Below are positions 10,712 through 21,531 of a stretch of DNA of 64,000 bases, one piece after another (position 1 is the first letter of the stretch; every line of letters starts with the position of its first letter). The DNA comes from Eretmocerus hayati. Taxonomy: Eukaryota; Arthropoda; Insecta; Hymenoptera; Aphelinidae. The stretch lies in the NCBI GenBank assembly GCA_029851415.1, contig CM056744.1, positions 56,879,797-56,943,796 on the forward strand, in the 5' to 3' direction. Below the pieces are notes generated by a model. It was not told the DNA's origin. It saw nothing but the letters and a program-made list of their open reading frames with translations, and ran no database searches. Made by a program: the position numbers and the translations under genes.

Positions 10712-11448
10712 TAGCTACCAAGATTACCGACGCATTGGTGGGGTCGCTGAGTGCCAGCTCTTCCGATCATCGAAGTTAAGCAACGTTGGGCGCGGTTAGT
10801 ACTTGGATGGGTGACCGCCCATCTCGGTCTAATCAACCCCGGCTTGCTGACTTTTCTGATCGGTTGGTTGATGCTTACGACTTTTCAATGTGAACGGGAG
10901 GTGTAAAGTGTCGCAGATTGGGTATTTATATCCGAGATATATGCCCAATATGTAACACGATAGTGGCACCGAGCTCTCCGGGGCGGGTTTTCTTCCCTCA
11001 CAAGGAAGTTTTCCCTTGCCCCACGGGTTAATCAATCCCGGGCGAATGCGGAGAGTGTACTCGTTACAGTCATCACACTGACACAGTCTCACTCACGCGT
11101 TACTCGGAGGGAATTCTCACTCTGTCAGTAAAACGCCGTAAGCATCGGAAGCAGGAGTTTTCAGGTGCTCTGACTACGGAGCTGGAAAACGGGGCGGGTG
11201 TTCTGCACAGCCCACGGATGATCTGACTACAGTGACTGTTCTGTTAGTAGATGACGAAAGTGTCGAAATTCAGAGGTACGGCTCTCCTATACAAGAGGGT
11301 TCTCTAAAAATGTATACACGACGAGTTTGACCCACAAATCTACACCAGTTTCTCCTACAAGCCACAGTTAGTAGCCATATGGGACTCCAAGAGAGGACCT
11401 GAAGAGGCTTGGATAAAAAAAAAAAAAAAAAAAATAGCTACCAAAATT
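10712..11448 (+). mobile_element. 5S-rRNA-derived retroposon (SINE3-like) with poly(A) and target duplication
   Basis: The direct repeat TAGCTACCAAGATT (10712-10725) recurs after the element as TAGCTACCAAAATT (11435-11448), one mismatch in 14. The insert of 709 bp starts with a 5S-like head and ends in 20 consecutive A (11415-11434). This is the signature of LINE-mediated retroposition. The 600-bp body after the head is not recognised and has no convincing ORF. At about 0.7 kb it is long for a SINE, so it could be a chimera of a 5S head with another transcript. Confidence 0.85.
10752..10828 (+). rRNA. 5S rRNA-like segment (retroposon head, not a functional gene)
   Basis: From CCGATCATCGAAGTTAAGCA through GGTTAGTACTTGGATGGG to TGACCGCC this reads as the central and 3' part of eukaryotic 5S rRNA, including the internal control regions (A box AAGTTAAGCAACG, C box around TACTTGGATGGGTGACC) that recruit TFIIIA and Pol III. 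The 5' third is altered and the 3' terminal stem is missing, so it is a promoter-bearing derivative rather than a 5S gene. Confidence 0.8.
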
Positions 11449-12984
11449 GAAATTGAGAAATCGCTTCAATGATGAACAGTCTCATGGCGCTGTTCTTGTT
11501 GTCTAGTCAAAATCAAACTTAACTCTACACAAGAAGAGAATTCCAAAATCTCATTAAAAATGTTAATATCTCGTTCTTACCTTATCATTTTTTTTCATTC
11601 AATTTATCGTGAATTTATTATTTACTGTTGATGAATTTTCAGCAGACTTACCGCAACAAAATTTCAGGAGAGAAAAATTCAAATCAAGGGTCAGGAGCAT
11701 CTTTTCAATATTCGGGAAAGTCATTGATTGAAATTTATGCTACAACAGAATCTCGAGTCTTACTTGACCTGGGGTTTCCATCCTCACTCTCCTTCATAGT
11801 TTTCCATGTGAGACGAGAAAGATATTCCTGAATCTTGATTATCAATTTTGCTTCCAATTTGCTTCTTCACGCACTTCTTGATTAAATCTGCATAGCTCTT
11901 GCTCAATAGAAGAATAGAGAACAGATCTACAGATACCAAAATATCAACCTAATCGGAATCAAACCTCAATTTTCATCACAACAAAAACATTGGGATTCAA
12001 AACCAAAACAAACTTGATATATCGAAAAATTCGATATTCGCTAACTTCTCGATGGGCCTGCGGATTAATAGGAGGGATCAGTTGAAACTGGTTTAAAATT
12101 TCTGCTCGCTCTGGAACTGTTAATCAGTTTGGCCAAATATCGCCACTGGTTCTTCTTGTGTGATGTGAAGCTCTGGTGAGAGGATGATGCCTCATTGCCT
12201 TGGTGAACCAAGGTTGGTGAATTGTTTTTGAAGCAAAGCTACAAGAGTTGAGCAAGCGATTTTGGATCATAAGGAGTAACAAGATGAATTAGTGGCTCTT
12301 AAACAGTTGTAACCGGCAGTTTCCTCGGAGTGAATGAACACTAATGTCTCTAGCTTAAAAAAAAAACAAAAACAAAAACAAATCATTCAGCCTCTCAGTA
12401 CGCTATTTTCAGCAAATGTCTTGTTTATCTGAAATTTACAGTTCACCATCTGTGCACCCTGGATACCAGTGATTCAGAGAGAATGTACCTATATCAGTTA
12501 GTAAATTGGAGTCAGGGAAAATTGAAGTCTTCAGATCCATAAGAAAACTTGCCTTGCCGCCTTCGCACACAACTTAAAAATGTCAATTCATCAAATCCTG
12601 TGCCACTTTGTTTTACCCAAGAAGAAAACAAGCTACACCATAGAGCTCTTGTTTTCCAGTAATGCAATAGTATCTCGAGAAGTTTCTGTAAAAGCACGTT
12701 TAGCCCCGAAAATTTGATGATAAAGTTAGCCTTTTTCTCCAACTCAATGGACTTTTGGTAATGAGCCTGACCTAATCTCTGAAATTGGCACGTCAAGAAT
12801 TATCTCACTTCCCCGTCCCACAGTCCAAAACAGTTACATAGATCACCACCTTATTCAGCAAATCTCTATACTATTGAACCCATTGATCATTGATCCACTC
12901 CACGCCCACGCACCGACGCTACAAAATTTCCCCACTAATTCTCGTCAGGAACAAACATCACGAAGTTAAGAACCTGCCTAACGC
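11449..12984. other. Gene-free stretch with an A-rich tract
   Basis: No supportable gene. An A-rich run with spaced C (12357-12381) follows about 250 bp of mixed sequence and might be the tail of a decayed retroposon, but no target duplication is visible. The small hairpin CCTTGGTGAACCAAGG lies near 12198-12213. A minus-strand frame of 94 codons at 12512-12796 has no motif. Confidence 0.35.
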
Positions 12985-13202
12985 GAAAGACAGGGCCGTG
13001 AGATAGTAGATGTGAGCTCGTCGATTCATACAACGTGAGATAGTAGATGTGAGCTCGTCGGCGTGAATATATACAATGTAAGATAGTGGATTCAAGCTTG
13101 TCAGCGTAAATACATTCAACATATGACTGAGGACGAGAGCTCATCATAATTGTAGATGTGAGCTCGTCGGGATAGTGACACTGTAGATGTGAGCTTGTCG
13201 GC
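12985..13202 (+). repeat. Degenerate minisatellite based on GTAGATGTGAGCTCGTCGG
   Basis: The core recurs at about 13005, 13033, 13078 (diverged), 13121 (diverged), 13151 and 13180, often preceded by GTGAGATA and with irregular spacing of 28-45 bp. It lies about 200 bp upstream of a short exon-like segment, so it might be upstream regulatory DNA. That is inference only. Confidence 0.65.
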
Positions 13203-13393
13203 TTTTCCTCGAGTCGAATAACAGTGGTAAGCTAGTTCAAAGTGCATCGAGGACGTGCATCGGTCCCGGCGTGAAAATCATATCCCCGAGTAGATACTAC
13301 GCTCTAGTTTACGTGAACCGTGGAATGCATCGGCATTTAGTGGATGTGGAAAAAGTGTGAAAAATTCGATAAGATCCTACCAGAGTTCTCACG

Positions 13394-13541
13394 ATGCCTC
13401 TTCGTTACCGAGTGAATAAAACTACCGATTCCGCCCCCGAAAACCCTCATCTTGGAGGTAACGACTGTTAAGGGCTTGGCAGCCCTAGAGAAATACCTGC
13501 GGGATATGCCCGAAGAATCATACGCATACGACGTTATAATA
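13394..13541 (+). other. Exon-like segment ending at a consensus splice donor
   Basis: An ATG at 13394 opens a short frame and a strong donor (ATA/GTAAGT) closes the segment at 13541. The frame leading into the donor is offset by one base from the ATG frame, so the putative exon is frameshifted or starts elsewhere. No downstream acceptor-exon could be paired. It resembles the small leader exons of the spliced genes at 19.5-21.5 kb, but no product can be proposed. Confidence 0.25.
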
Positions 13542-14162
13542 GTAAGTACCTATATCAGATCATAATTTATAAATAAAAAGGAGCTGTTTATTAAGGGGGT
13601 TCGATAGCGACTCGTGAGTCAAGGTGAAAACCAATTATAGCAATAAACCCAAAAATCCATTTTCGCATTCTTGACTGCTTCAATTTCCATCTGTAAATTC
13701 AAATTATGAATTTAGATGAGGCCAGAAATAGTTTTCACAATGATAAAGTCTGTAAAATCATAATATATAATTTCTGGTGCATCGCTTGACTACCGTAACC
13801 TCGCTGCAACGAGCACGGGAATTACATGTATGACCTCCGCGTCATCAGTTTGTATTCAAAATTTCTCTTCGAAATGTCCGTCAACCCCTCATTGCTTTCT
13901 CCAAAGAGAAAGCTTCGTTTTCACACCAGCAAAATTTTGATCAAGCTTTCTACTAAATCCAATATTGTCTTCAACAAAATTCCGTTTATCTAAAAAAAGC
14001 TTAGACCATTCTCTTCCTCTCGCCAAAATCTATCAATCGTAGGTAACACTTTTCGTCCTAATGGTCTTCCACATCAGCCAGAAACTCATCTTTACACCCC
14101 TTTGTCCGTGTTCGTGTGTGTGTGTTTCTTGTTTTATACCGGACACGCTTTCTCTTTTACTG
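13542..14162. other. Gene-free AT-rich stretch
   Basis: I see nothing recognisable beyond T/C-rich text. Confidence 0.35.
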
Positions 14163-14642
14163 CACTGAGAGAAGAATATAGCCCGGGGTACTATATGCGT
14201 GAAGTATATGCGACCTCCATCGAAGTGTAGCGCCCAGTCGCGATGAAGTACGGGGTACTATTTAGAAATTTCGGAGCGCTCATTGTTTACTTCCACGTCG
14301 TGTTTACATATTTCGATGCGCGACTCATAACCTCACATAACCTGTCCAAACCTACATGCAAGACGCGTCTTCATCAAAATAAAAGATTGCAATGAGTCGG
14401 ATGGATAATTTCGGCATTCAAAACTATCAAAGCATTTCATAATTGTTAGTATATTTACATTGAGACGACATTTATGTCTCTAAACCCATATTCAGATATC
14501 ACAAAGGTGCCTACTCTCCATAAAGTACTGGGGACTTTATGGACAGTACGGGTTACACTGTGAAGAGTAGGCACAGAAGTTACTTTACGTATAGTACCAG
14601 GTACTATATTAAAGTACACACGACTGTATTCTTCTCTCAGTG
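14163..14642. mobile_element. 480-bp MITE with CACTGAGAGAAGAATA termini
   Basis: It begins CACTGAGAGAAGAATA at 14163 and ends with the reverse complement at 14642 (TATTCTTCTCTCAGTG, apart from one inserted difference). Subterminal blocks GGTACTAT and AGTACC also mirror. There is no ORF, and the target duplication is unclear. It is non-autonomous and its superfamily is not determined. Confidence 0.75.
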
Positions 14643-14845
14643 TGGTCACCTCATCAAACTTTTGGCTTCCTACAAGTTGTCCAGAATACAATTTCTGAGA
14701 GCCCAGTGATTTTGCACCTTTCGGCTCCCAGTCAAATTTGATCCATGGGTTTTTTTCTTCACCCAAAAGTGCTCAAATTCCGACTTTTAATACATAAATG
14801 TCTTTTTCTCACACAATCTCACAACAAATTGAGTCACCTACACTA

Positions 14846-15430
14846 TGATTTTTTGTTTTCTGCGAGATCTATCGATTGGTTAACACCGAAATTTCATTTA
14901 ATCTTTACAGATCTCAAATTTTCAAAAAAATCAAAATTTTCACCAAAAATTCCTTTTTGAGCCTTTTTAAACCCACCGCATCCAAATTCTGTCTCAACCA
15001 AACGATAGATATCATCAAAAAGGAAAACCTCAGACTAGATGGCCCAAATCCCTCTGAAAACCTTCCTCCAAAGAATAACTCAAAAAATAATGCAAAATTT
15101 TTCTTAATATTCATTCTTTCCTCGTACCTTCCTTCATCACTCTTTTGTCTCAATTTTAATGACCTAAATTATCATCTTTTCTGCACGATCTATCGATTGA
15201 TTAACACCGAAATTCCATTTCATCGCTTTAATCTAGGATATTTTGAAAAAAAATTGAAATTTACATCAAAATTCTCATTTTTATCACCCTTCAACCAATT
15301 TCATCGAAATTCTGTCTCAACCAAACGATGGATATTGGTGATAAAGATATAGTTTATATTCCCCAATTTCCACTCACAAGCTTCCTCGAAAAGATAACTC
15401 GAAAAATAATCTACATCATCTGGATCACCC
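14846..15430 (+). repeat. Two diverged ~320-bp direct copies
   Basis: GATCTATCGATTGGTTAACA near 14864 and GATCTATCGATTGATTAACA near 15188 start matching blocks that both run to CTGTCTCAACCAAACGAT (about 15005 and 15328). Copies are roughly 320 bp apart with many substitutions. The overlapping 158-codon plus frame here lies in AT-rich repeat text and has no motif, so I do not call it a gene. Confidence 0.65.
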
Positions 15431-17580
15431 TAAGAGGTAATCTCGTGAGAGTAAGTCGTCAAAATCCAATCTAAAACTCTTTTTATTCTCATATGTCGTA
15501 CCACAATGAATCGACAAGCTTTTCAATCCAATACAGATACACTTACATATCATTCTACATCAATCGGTTGGAAACTAATTTGATCCACTCAAAGTCGAAG
15601 TCGCTTCAAAAAGATGTATAGAAGAGTGAATGGAAAATTGTCACTAGAAAAAATTACACTATTGCTCAGTTATCGCAGATGTCGCCAAGAGAAAGCTTTC
15701 TGCTAATCTCTTTTAGCAGCGTATTTTCATCGATTTATAAGAAAGTATGGAATCACAGTTCCCTACACCTAGTTTCTCATCATTGTGTCCGATAAATAAG
15801 CCCAGCTCCGGATCAGAACGGTATAAGCCCACCATTTCTAGGAAAAATCCACATTCAATATTTAGATAGGGAGAAGTACTTAATATGATGAATTTTCACT
15901 GTTTGAAGTAGGAAAATGTCGAGAAACTATGAGTTTCCACCTTTGAGATTAAAGAACGTTGAAAAAAACCACGAACTTATGCCGATTTGAGCGAGAAAAA
16001 AGGGTGGAAAAATTCTCCAGATCACAACGAAGTAAATTGAGAATTCTTTGGATTTTTTTTATGACTGTTCTCGACTTTTCCTCGCAGTAAACAAAATTCC
16101 TCTCTAATTTAGGATGACTTCTATAAAATGCGTCTACTTGGAAATCCAGTCAAGAAGAGTTTACTCAAGCGGCCCGGTGCGAAATATAGTTTTGGGGATC
16201 ACATAGCATGCAGCTTTACGTCATGCATTCAGAGGCAATTTGAGGGTGTATAGGAAAAATCGCAATGCAGAGACTTTAATCGACCAGAGAATCCAAACGA
16301 TGAATTGGGACTGATCCCCACTCAACAAACAGAATTGTTGATCAACCGTAGAATGAGGAAGGCTATCTCCATCTACGAGATTTGCCCAAATGACGTTCAC
16401 TTGTACCTAGTGGCGAGGAGATCGAACCGGAGGCCGGATGACTGTTAATGGAAAGAACCCCAGTTGATAGATCACAAACATTCATAGTGAAATTGTAACC
16501 GAAATTCTCCAATGAAGCTTAGGCTTCCTCTACCATTGGCATTGTTCGTAAGGAGGAAGTGCATAGCTTAGTTGCGTTCGGCGTATCATGGACGTAAATG
16601 ATTTTTCTCTAGAGAAGATGCCTGAAAAACATGGAGCAAAATCAAATTCCTTTGCAAGCTCAGTGCCGATCGCTCTTATAACTACGCTTTTGGAACCATC
16701 ACTAAGAAATTCGGCTCTTTCAATGACGATAAGAGATAAGAAAATGAGACTTCAGGGCTTCTAGAGAAAGATCCCAGGCCCATGGGAGTACTGAGCCGAG
16801 GTTGTTCATTTTTGTAAGGGCTTGCCTGTGTCCAAATGCGTCAAAAGGAAGTGATCGGACGTCGGCCCACCTCCTTCGGAACCATCCGATGCAATCATTT
16901 GGACAACATAGCGACCCTAACTTGTAGTTTCTGAGAGTAGCTACCGACTCTAACTACTTGTAAAAGCACGACAGCTAAACGTGGATGACCCAAAGGCGAT
17001 ATTATTGATCGAGAACATGGACTTATACTATTCTGATCCGGAGCCGCCCAAATACAGAAATATATCGCGTCACTTCCTGCCGGAAAATTTGATACGCCCG
17101 TAAGACGTGGGTTAAACGTCCAATTCTCGAATAAGTTTCTCTCGAAAAATATCATCATTAACCCATATTTTTCTCAACGGCAATCGATCCAGGGGCTCTC
17201 AATCTACAAATTGTATCAATCCCATTTGCCTGGCTGAAAAAGTCAGTAACTATCGAACCCCCTTAAAGAAAAGGGTAGGCTACTTAACGTCGCCTTCACC
17301 TTCCATACCGCATGGCTCATCAAGCATGCTCTCCTTCCTACTTGTTGATTCTACAATGCCTGTATGCAGGTCGTCAGCGGACTCGAACCAAACTTTCGGA
17401 AGCGATCAGAAACTGAACACCTTGTCGAAATTTCCCTTGTAAAACATTATTATTTGAGATCTTTGCATGCTAATTCGATACGCATATTTGCATCCAATGT
17501 ACATCCAACTCTCCGCATAAAAAAAAATTGGGCGAGTCAAATCATGCTATCTTTTACCAGCGAACTGTTTATATTTCCAG
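15431..17580. other. Long stretch without a supportable gene
   Basis: Short frames only. The end of this stretch (17360-17580) may hold the first exon and intron of the JmjC gene: TATATTTCCAG at 17570-17580 is a good acceptor opening directly into the JmjC frame. Confidence 0.35.
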
Positions 17581-18618
17581 TTTCGGGGCGTACTACCGCA
17601 GAATTGCAAGGAAAATCGCCGGTCAATCAGAAGGTTATGCGAAAAATATGGGAACCTATTCCACCACGAGCGTACAAGGGAAAGCTCGGTATCAGGAGTA
17701 TGGATCAGAAGTGAGGAGGTACCCTTCAAGCAAACCCCCGGAAGCTTGTACGACCTTCTGGATAACATGGGGAGCGTCACGATATTTGATATGAAAGATC
17801 AAGCGAAATTAGCATCAACCCACGACCAATGCATAAAAAAGATAGGAACTGGTCTCGTCAATCCCATGTATGGGATGAATCTGCAATTGAATGAAACTTG
17901 TTATTTGAATAACATACCGTTCTTGATAACGCCCGAACAGAATAACAAGATCAGCCCGGAAGATCCCATGATAGGAATCAATCGCCTCACCAAATATATA
18001 GGATCACCATTTTCCTACACACCCTTCCACTGGGAAGATGGTGGGTGTGACAGCGTAAATATGGTGACGGAAGGTTTCGAACCCGATGCCAAGCTGTGGA
18101 TGTTTATCAGGAACGCGGATAATGACCCGATCCAGAAGAAATATACTCAGAACACCAGGACCATGATTAGGGAGGGAGATTTTCCAGATGAATCAATATT
18201 ACCAGGATGTCCATGGCCCGATTGTCATGAAATCTTCTTGCGGACTCATGAGTATGTGTCCAAGACTAAAGCACGCACAGAGTTTTTGGTGCAACAGGTC
18301 GGGGACGTTGTCTATGTAGCACCCCACGTGCTCCTTCAAGTGATTAACCTCTCTACAAATTATGCAGAAGCCGTCAACGTCGGGAGTTCTAGGTGGCTAG
18401 AAGGTAATCAAGGCTTCGTAAAATGTGAGTGTCCCGGCTGTGCAATCGTCAACATCTATCGGCCAGCGAACATTTATGGGCGCGTTCAGTTATATTATAA
18501 AGAAACCTATACCTGCCGCGAAGATGGATGCGGTAATGAGTATCACACTGCCGAAGCCCTTAGAAACCATCTCCTCCACCACACCTGGAGCAACCTCGAG
18601 CAAGCAAAGCTCCGCTAG
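17581..18618 (+). pseudogene. JmjC-domain protein with C2H2 finger, N-terminal part
   Basis: The frame is open from an acceptor-like TTTCCAG at 17580 to a TAG at 18616-18618. A JmjC double-stranded beta-helix is visible. Counting from the TTG codon at 17746, TPFHWEDGGCDSVNM (His95, Glu97) is the HxE iron pair in a KDM4-like setting. GDVVYVAPHVLLQVINLS (residues 186-203) is the distal strand pair, followed by NYAEAVNVGS. The distal iron-binding His expected there reads Leu (LLQ at 196-198), so catalysis is doubtful. A C2H2 finger follows (Cys257, Cys262, His275, His279). Family members demethylate histone lysines or hydroxylate proteins in the nucleus. After the TAG the same frame continues as a zinc-finger tail. 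The true N terminus is unknown. Confidence 0.75.
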
Positions 18619-19326
18619 CCCGATCTGGACAACCTCTTGCCCGATCCCAAGCCTGCTCTGTTTGGGGAGATCCGAGAATCCTCCAACTACTGTCAAAAGC
18701 TTATGGGTAGTCCCTCGCATTCCGAGTTCCAAGAAAAATCCAGCTCGCACAGCCCGGACGCCGTGTCGCACTACCCAGACCTCAAAAATCACAATACTAG
18801 TCTTGTACAACCAAGCGAAAGGTCAACCTCAGACCCAGGCCTGACTCCGAGTCCCAGCGACCCTACTGGAGTCGGATTGAGCGAAATCAATGGTATCATG
18901 GAGGAAGCGGATAGAGAAATAGGAGTAGTGCACACCATCGCAAGTCAACCTCACCTTGGCCCAGTCACCACTGTATACGTCCCAACGGAAAATCACGTCT
19001 CCACAAATCAGGGTAAATACGTAATTAAGGGTCCCGCTGTAGCCCCACCGTCTTCTCGTTTCCCCTATTCTAAACCTGGCTGCCCACGATGTGGTTACGC
19101 AGGAGAACAACTCAACCGCCACCTTAGGAAATGCAAGGATCTGACCTGCCCCAAGTGTAAGAAAGTACAGTCCAAATACAGTTATACTAGGCATGTAAGC
19201 ACTTGCGGAAAAGATCCCGATATCCAGAGATTGCTGGGAAATAATGCCCGTCTCGCAGCAAAATTTGCCTCGGAAAATTTCACAACGCAGCAAAAACAGA
19301 CAAAAGATAATCTATCTGGGAAATAA
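18619..19326 (+). pseudogene. Zinc-finger C-terminal part of the JmjC gene
   Basis: This is in the same frame as the JmjC part, beyond the single TAG. A Ser/Pro-rich low-complexity linker (about 18640-18850) and an acidic stretch lead to two C2HC-type fingers near 19078-19210: CPRCGYAGEQLNRHLRKC and CPKCKKVQSKYSYTRHVSTC. A basic, Gln/Lys-rich tail ends at TAA 19324-19326. The combination suggests a nucleic-acid-binding module attached to the JmjC domain. The TAG could be a nonsense mutation or a readthrough point. There is no intron signal between the two halves. Confidence 0.65.
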
Positions 19327-19454
19327 GGGCAGAATCGGAATCCGCGATGGACCAGCGTTCTTCTAGGCGAAACTGAATGAACTCAATGAAACTCGAGAGC
19401 AATTATGCAAAGTTCTATTCAATTAATAGGTTACAAATTTGAATACAAACCAGA

Positions 19455-20654
19455 TTAACAAAACATAACTTGACCCCCAAAATTTTCGGTCTGGGGATGT
19501 TCATCAGTAGACCATTCGATTCGGCGACTATTACTGGGAGGCACATGCCCTATAATATGCACGATGAACAACAATGAGATTCCACACCAGTCGACTCTGA
19601 CAGGTAACACCATCCTTAATGGCTTGTCACCACAACTCACAAAACGTACATTGCCCCCTACGAGATCGAGCCGCCAGTAGTCTACGACAGGAAGTTCGTC
19701 CTGCATATCTTCATACAACAATAAGCTGGACCGCTGAAGGAAAGAGAATGAAAAATGAAGTGAAAATTAGGCAAAGTAGTTTCAACTCCTCTTCAGCGAA
19801 GAGATGAGTTCAGAAAGCTTACCTGGCCATTATCACGCCTCAATCTTACCACCAGAGGGTGGCCGGTGAAATAGATATTTTCCATCTTGAGTTGTGCAGC
19901 CATTAACTGGTGATCATGCCACACAGTTGGAACCTTCAACTCCAAAGCAAGGTACCTATACATTCTCGAGCCGACCTAAAAAATTGAGGTACATGACGGA
20001 TGGCCCATTCGAAATTATACGGCAATAGGAAGGAATATTTGTTGGCTCACCAAGCTACAACTCAAACAGGTCAAAGGCAGTAAACTCGGCCGACCGTGCG
20101 GTAAGACATAAAGCCCGCCACCGTAGGCGAGCTTCCATATCCCAACTACATCATTAGACGACATTGTATCCGTGCAGACAACCATAATAATGAGCTTTTC
20201 ATGGAGCAAACCAAGGAGAAGAAATCAGATAATGGAAAAATTAATAAGAAGACATATTAGTGACCTCATTGATTTGGAGACTCACCCAGTGGCACCGACC
20301 ACAAGGAAAATGATCACGGACGACGCCGCGCTTCATCACGGTGAACGCCGTCCGGTCAAGTATGATGACGTCACCACAGCAACCATCGTGGAACTCCCTT
20401 CTGGCCCGTTCATCGGAAACAGCTTCGATTTGCCGTACAGACCGGAAAATCCAGGGATGAACCCCGTCTGGAGGTGTGCCGAAATCCGCTGTGAGTTCTG
20501 ACGCATAAGCGTCAGGATGTTCTTCCAATTCTCTGGTCAATACTCTCCGACGAGCAGCGAGAGAACGCACCAGGTCCCTGGCTTGGTCTAGATCCATCGT
20601 CACGGTTAAGATCTCTAGATGCACTGGAGAAAGCTGCGGCTTCAGCCGTTGCAT
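19455..20654 (-). CDS. Four-exon gene of unknown function, Cys-containing
   Basis: Exons, minus strand: 20654-20286 (or ATG at 20597), 20194-20051, 19975-19823 and 19733-19455. All introns are GT-AG and all junctions are phase 0: donors GG/GTGAGT, TG/GTGAGC, AG/GTAAGC, and acceptors AAAAG, TTTTTTAG and CCTTCAG. The product would be about 314 residues (295 from the inner ATG). It has an Arg/Glu-rich helical N terminus (ARDLVRSLAARRRVLTRELE) and CxxC pairs CGRC and CLSC close to the first two junctions. The last exon has an INR-like aromatic and hydrophobic core and ends at TAA 19455. I recognise no family. It diverges from the small gene at 21.07 kb, with a ~0.4-kb shared upstream region. Intact frames across four exons argue against chance. 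Confidence 0.65.
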
Positions 20655-21013
20655 CAAGAAGGAAACCCACGAATTTACGAGGAATATTATTCAATAAAAA
20701 TAACGAAGATGGGGGAGTTATAAGGAACGCCCTACATGAAGGCCCCGCGCTTACGAAACCGAGATGTTTTGTTCGCTAGGCAAACATCGTATTCTCCTAC
20801 GACGGTGCGTGGCATGGAAGGTTATCGCACTCCGCTTTGAATATTTTTATCAGGAAAATGCGGAGCTTCTCGACGCCGCAACCCAGTGTTTACCTAAGCC
20901 ATCAGAAACACATACCTAATCTTTTGTCATGGGCAAAAGAGTCGAATGATTCCAGCTGCCAATAAGAAGTCGATGCGCAGCAATTGAAAGCAAGTGGGAC
21001 AACATCTTGTGGA

Positions 21014-21050
21014 TATATAAGACCCACTCTCTCAGTGCGGAGCCTCATTA
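21014..21050 (+). promoter_or_regulatory. Core promoter of the small spliced gene
   Basis: TATATAA at 21014-21020, TCAGT at 21032-21036 and TCATTA at 21045-21050 precede the ATG at 21070. The TATA-to-TCATT spacing is close to the usual 30 nt, while the TCAGT spacing is short. Confidence 0.5.
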
Positions 21051-21069
21051 ACAGTCGCTCGCGTGAACT

Positions 21070-21471
21070 ATGGCTCGCACCAACCCCGCCGTGATACCTG
21101 TAACTTCAGAAGACGAGGAAATTCGGAGGTAATAAAATTCAATCTTAAATGTTATCTTGAAAGAAAAAATAAGGAGCACCTCCCTCGGAGGCCCTTTCTC
21201 CTCTGTATTCATTATTCTCAAGTTCTCTCGAGAACAACGATACTCCTAATAATCCACCTTTGACTTAGTGTAACTAGAGACAAAATTTTACAGGATTTGG
21301 TCGAATCAGTTGAGCGGGGACGAAGTGAAGGCCCCTGGGACCGATCCAACAGCAACCAACTCGAATATGCTACCTGTTCTTGGCAGTCACAAAGAGACGC
21401 CAAAGAAGGTCGAGACAACCGAGACAGAAACCGGCTTGCATACCGCAAATGAGCCAGCGAACCAACAATAA
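21070..21471 (+). CDS. Small two-exon gene, 78 residues, unknown function
   Basis: Exon 1 is 21070-21128 (donor GAG/GTAATA) and exon 2 is 21294-21471 (acceptor TTTTACAG). The junction splits an Arg codon and the joined frame is open to TAA at 21469-21471. The predicted product begins MARTNPAVIPVTSEDEE. It is hydrophilic, Ser/Thr/Glu-rich, with no hydrophobic segment and no cysteine. A TATA promoter sits 50 bp upstream and a perfect-looking hairpin begins 3 bp after the stop. No family is recognised. The compact promoter-exon-intron-exon-hairpin design is virus-like. Proof of expression is lacking. Confidence 0.55.
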
Positions 21472-21473
21472 GT

Positions 21474-21531
21474 GCGAAAATTAGCCTGCCATGACGTAAG
21501 TACCTCTCGTCACGGCAGGCTAATTTTCACG
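21474..21531. repeat. 23-bp inverted repeat directly after the stop codon
   Basis: Left arm 21474-21496 and right arm 21508-21531 pair around GAAAATTAGCCTGCC and GGCAGGCTAATTTTC with an 11-nt loop and about two mismatches. It starts 3 nt after the small gene's TAA, so it would form a stem in the transcript's 3' region. It could be an RNA-end or stability element, or simply a palindrome. Confidence 0.85.

Noticed and set aside
10752..10828. Functional 5S rRNA gene
   Set aside because: The 5' third and terminal stem are missing, and poly(A) plus target duplication show it is a retroposon head.
14876..15352. 158-codon plus-strand frame
   Set aside because: It lies in AT-rich direct repeats; Phe/Lys/Ile/Asn bias reflects composition, and the frame is not shared by the two repeat copies.
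18425..18844. 139-codon plus frame over the JmjC gene's 3' part
   Set aside because: Alternative-frame shadow of the zinc-finger coding sequence, with no motif of its own.
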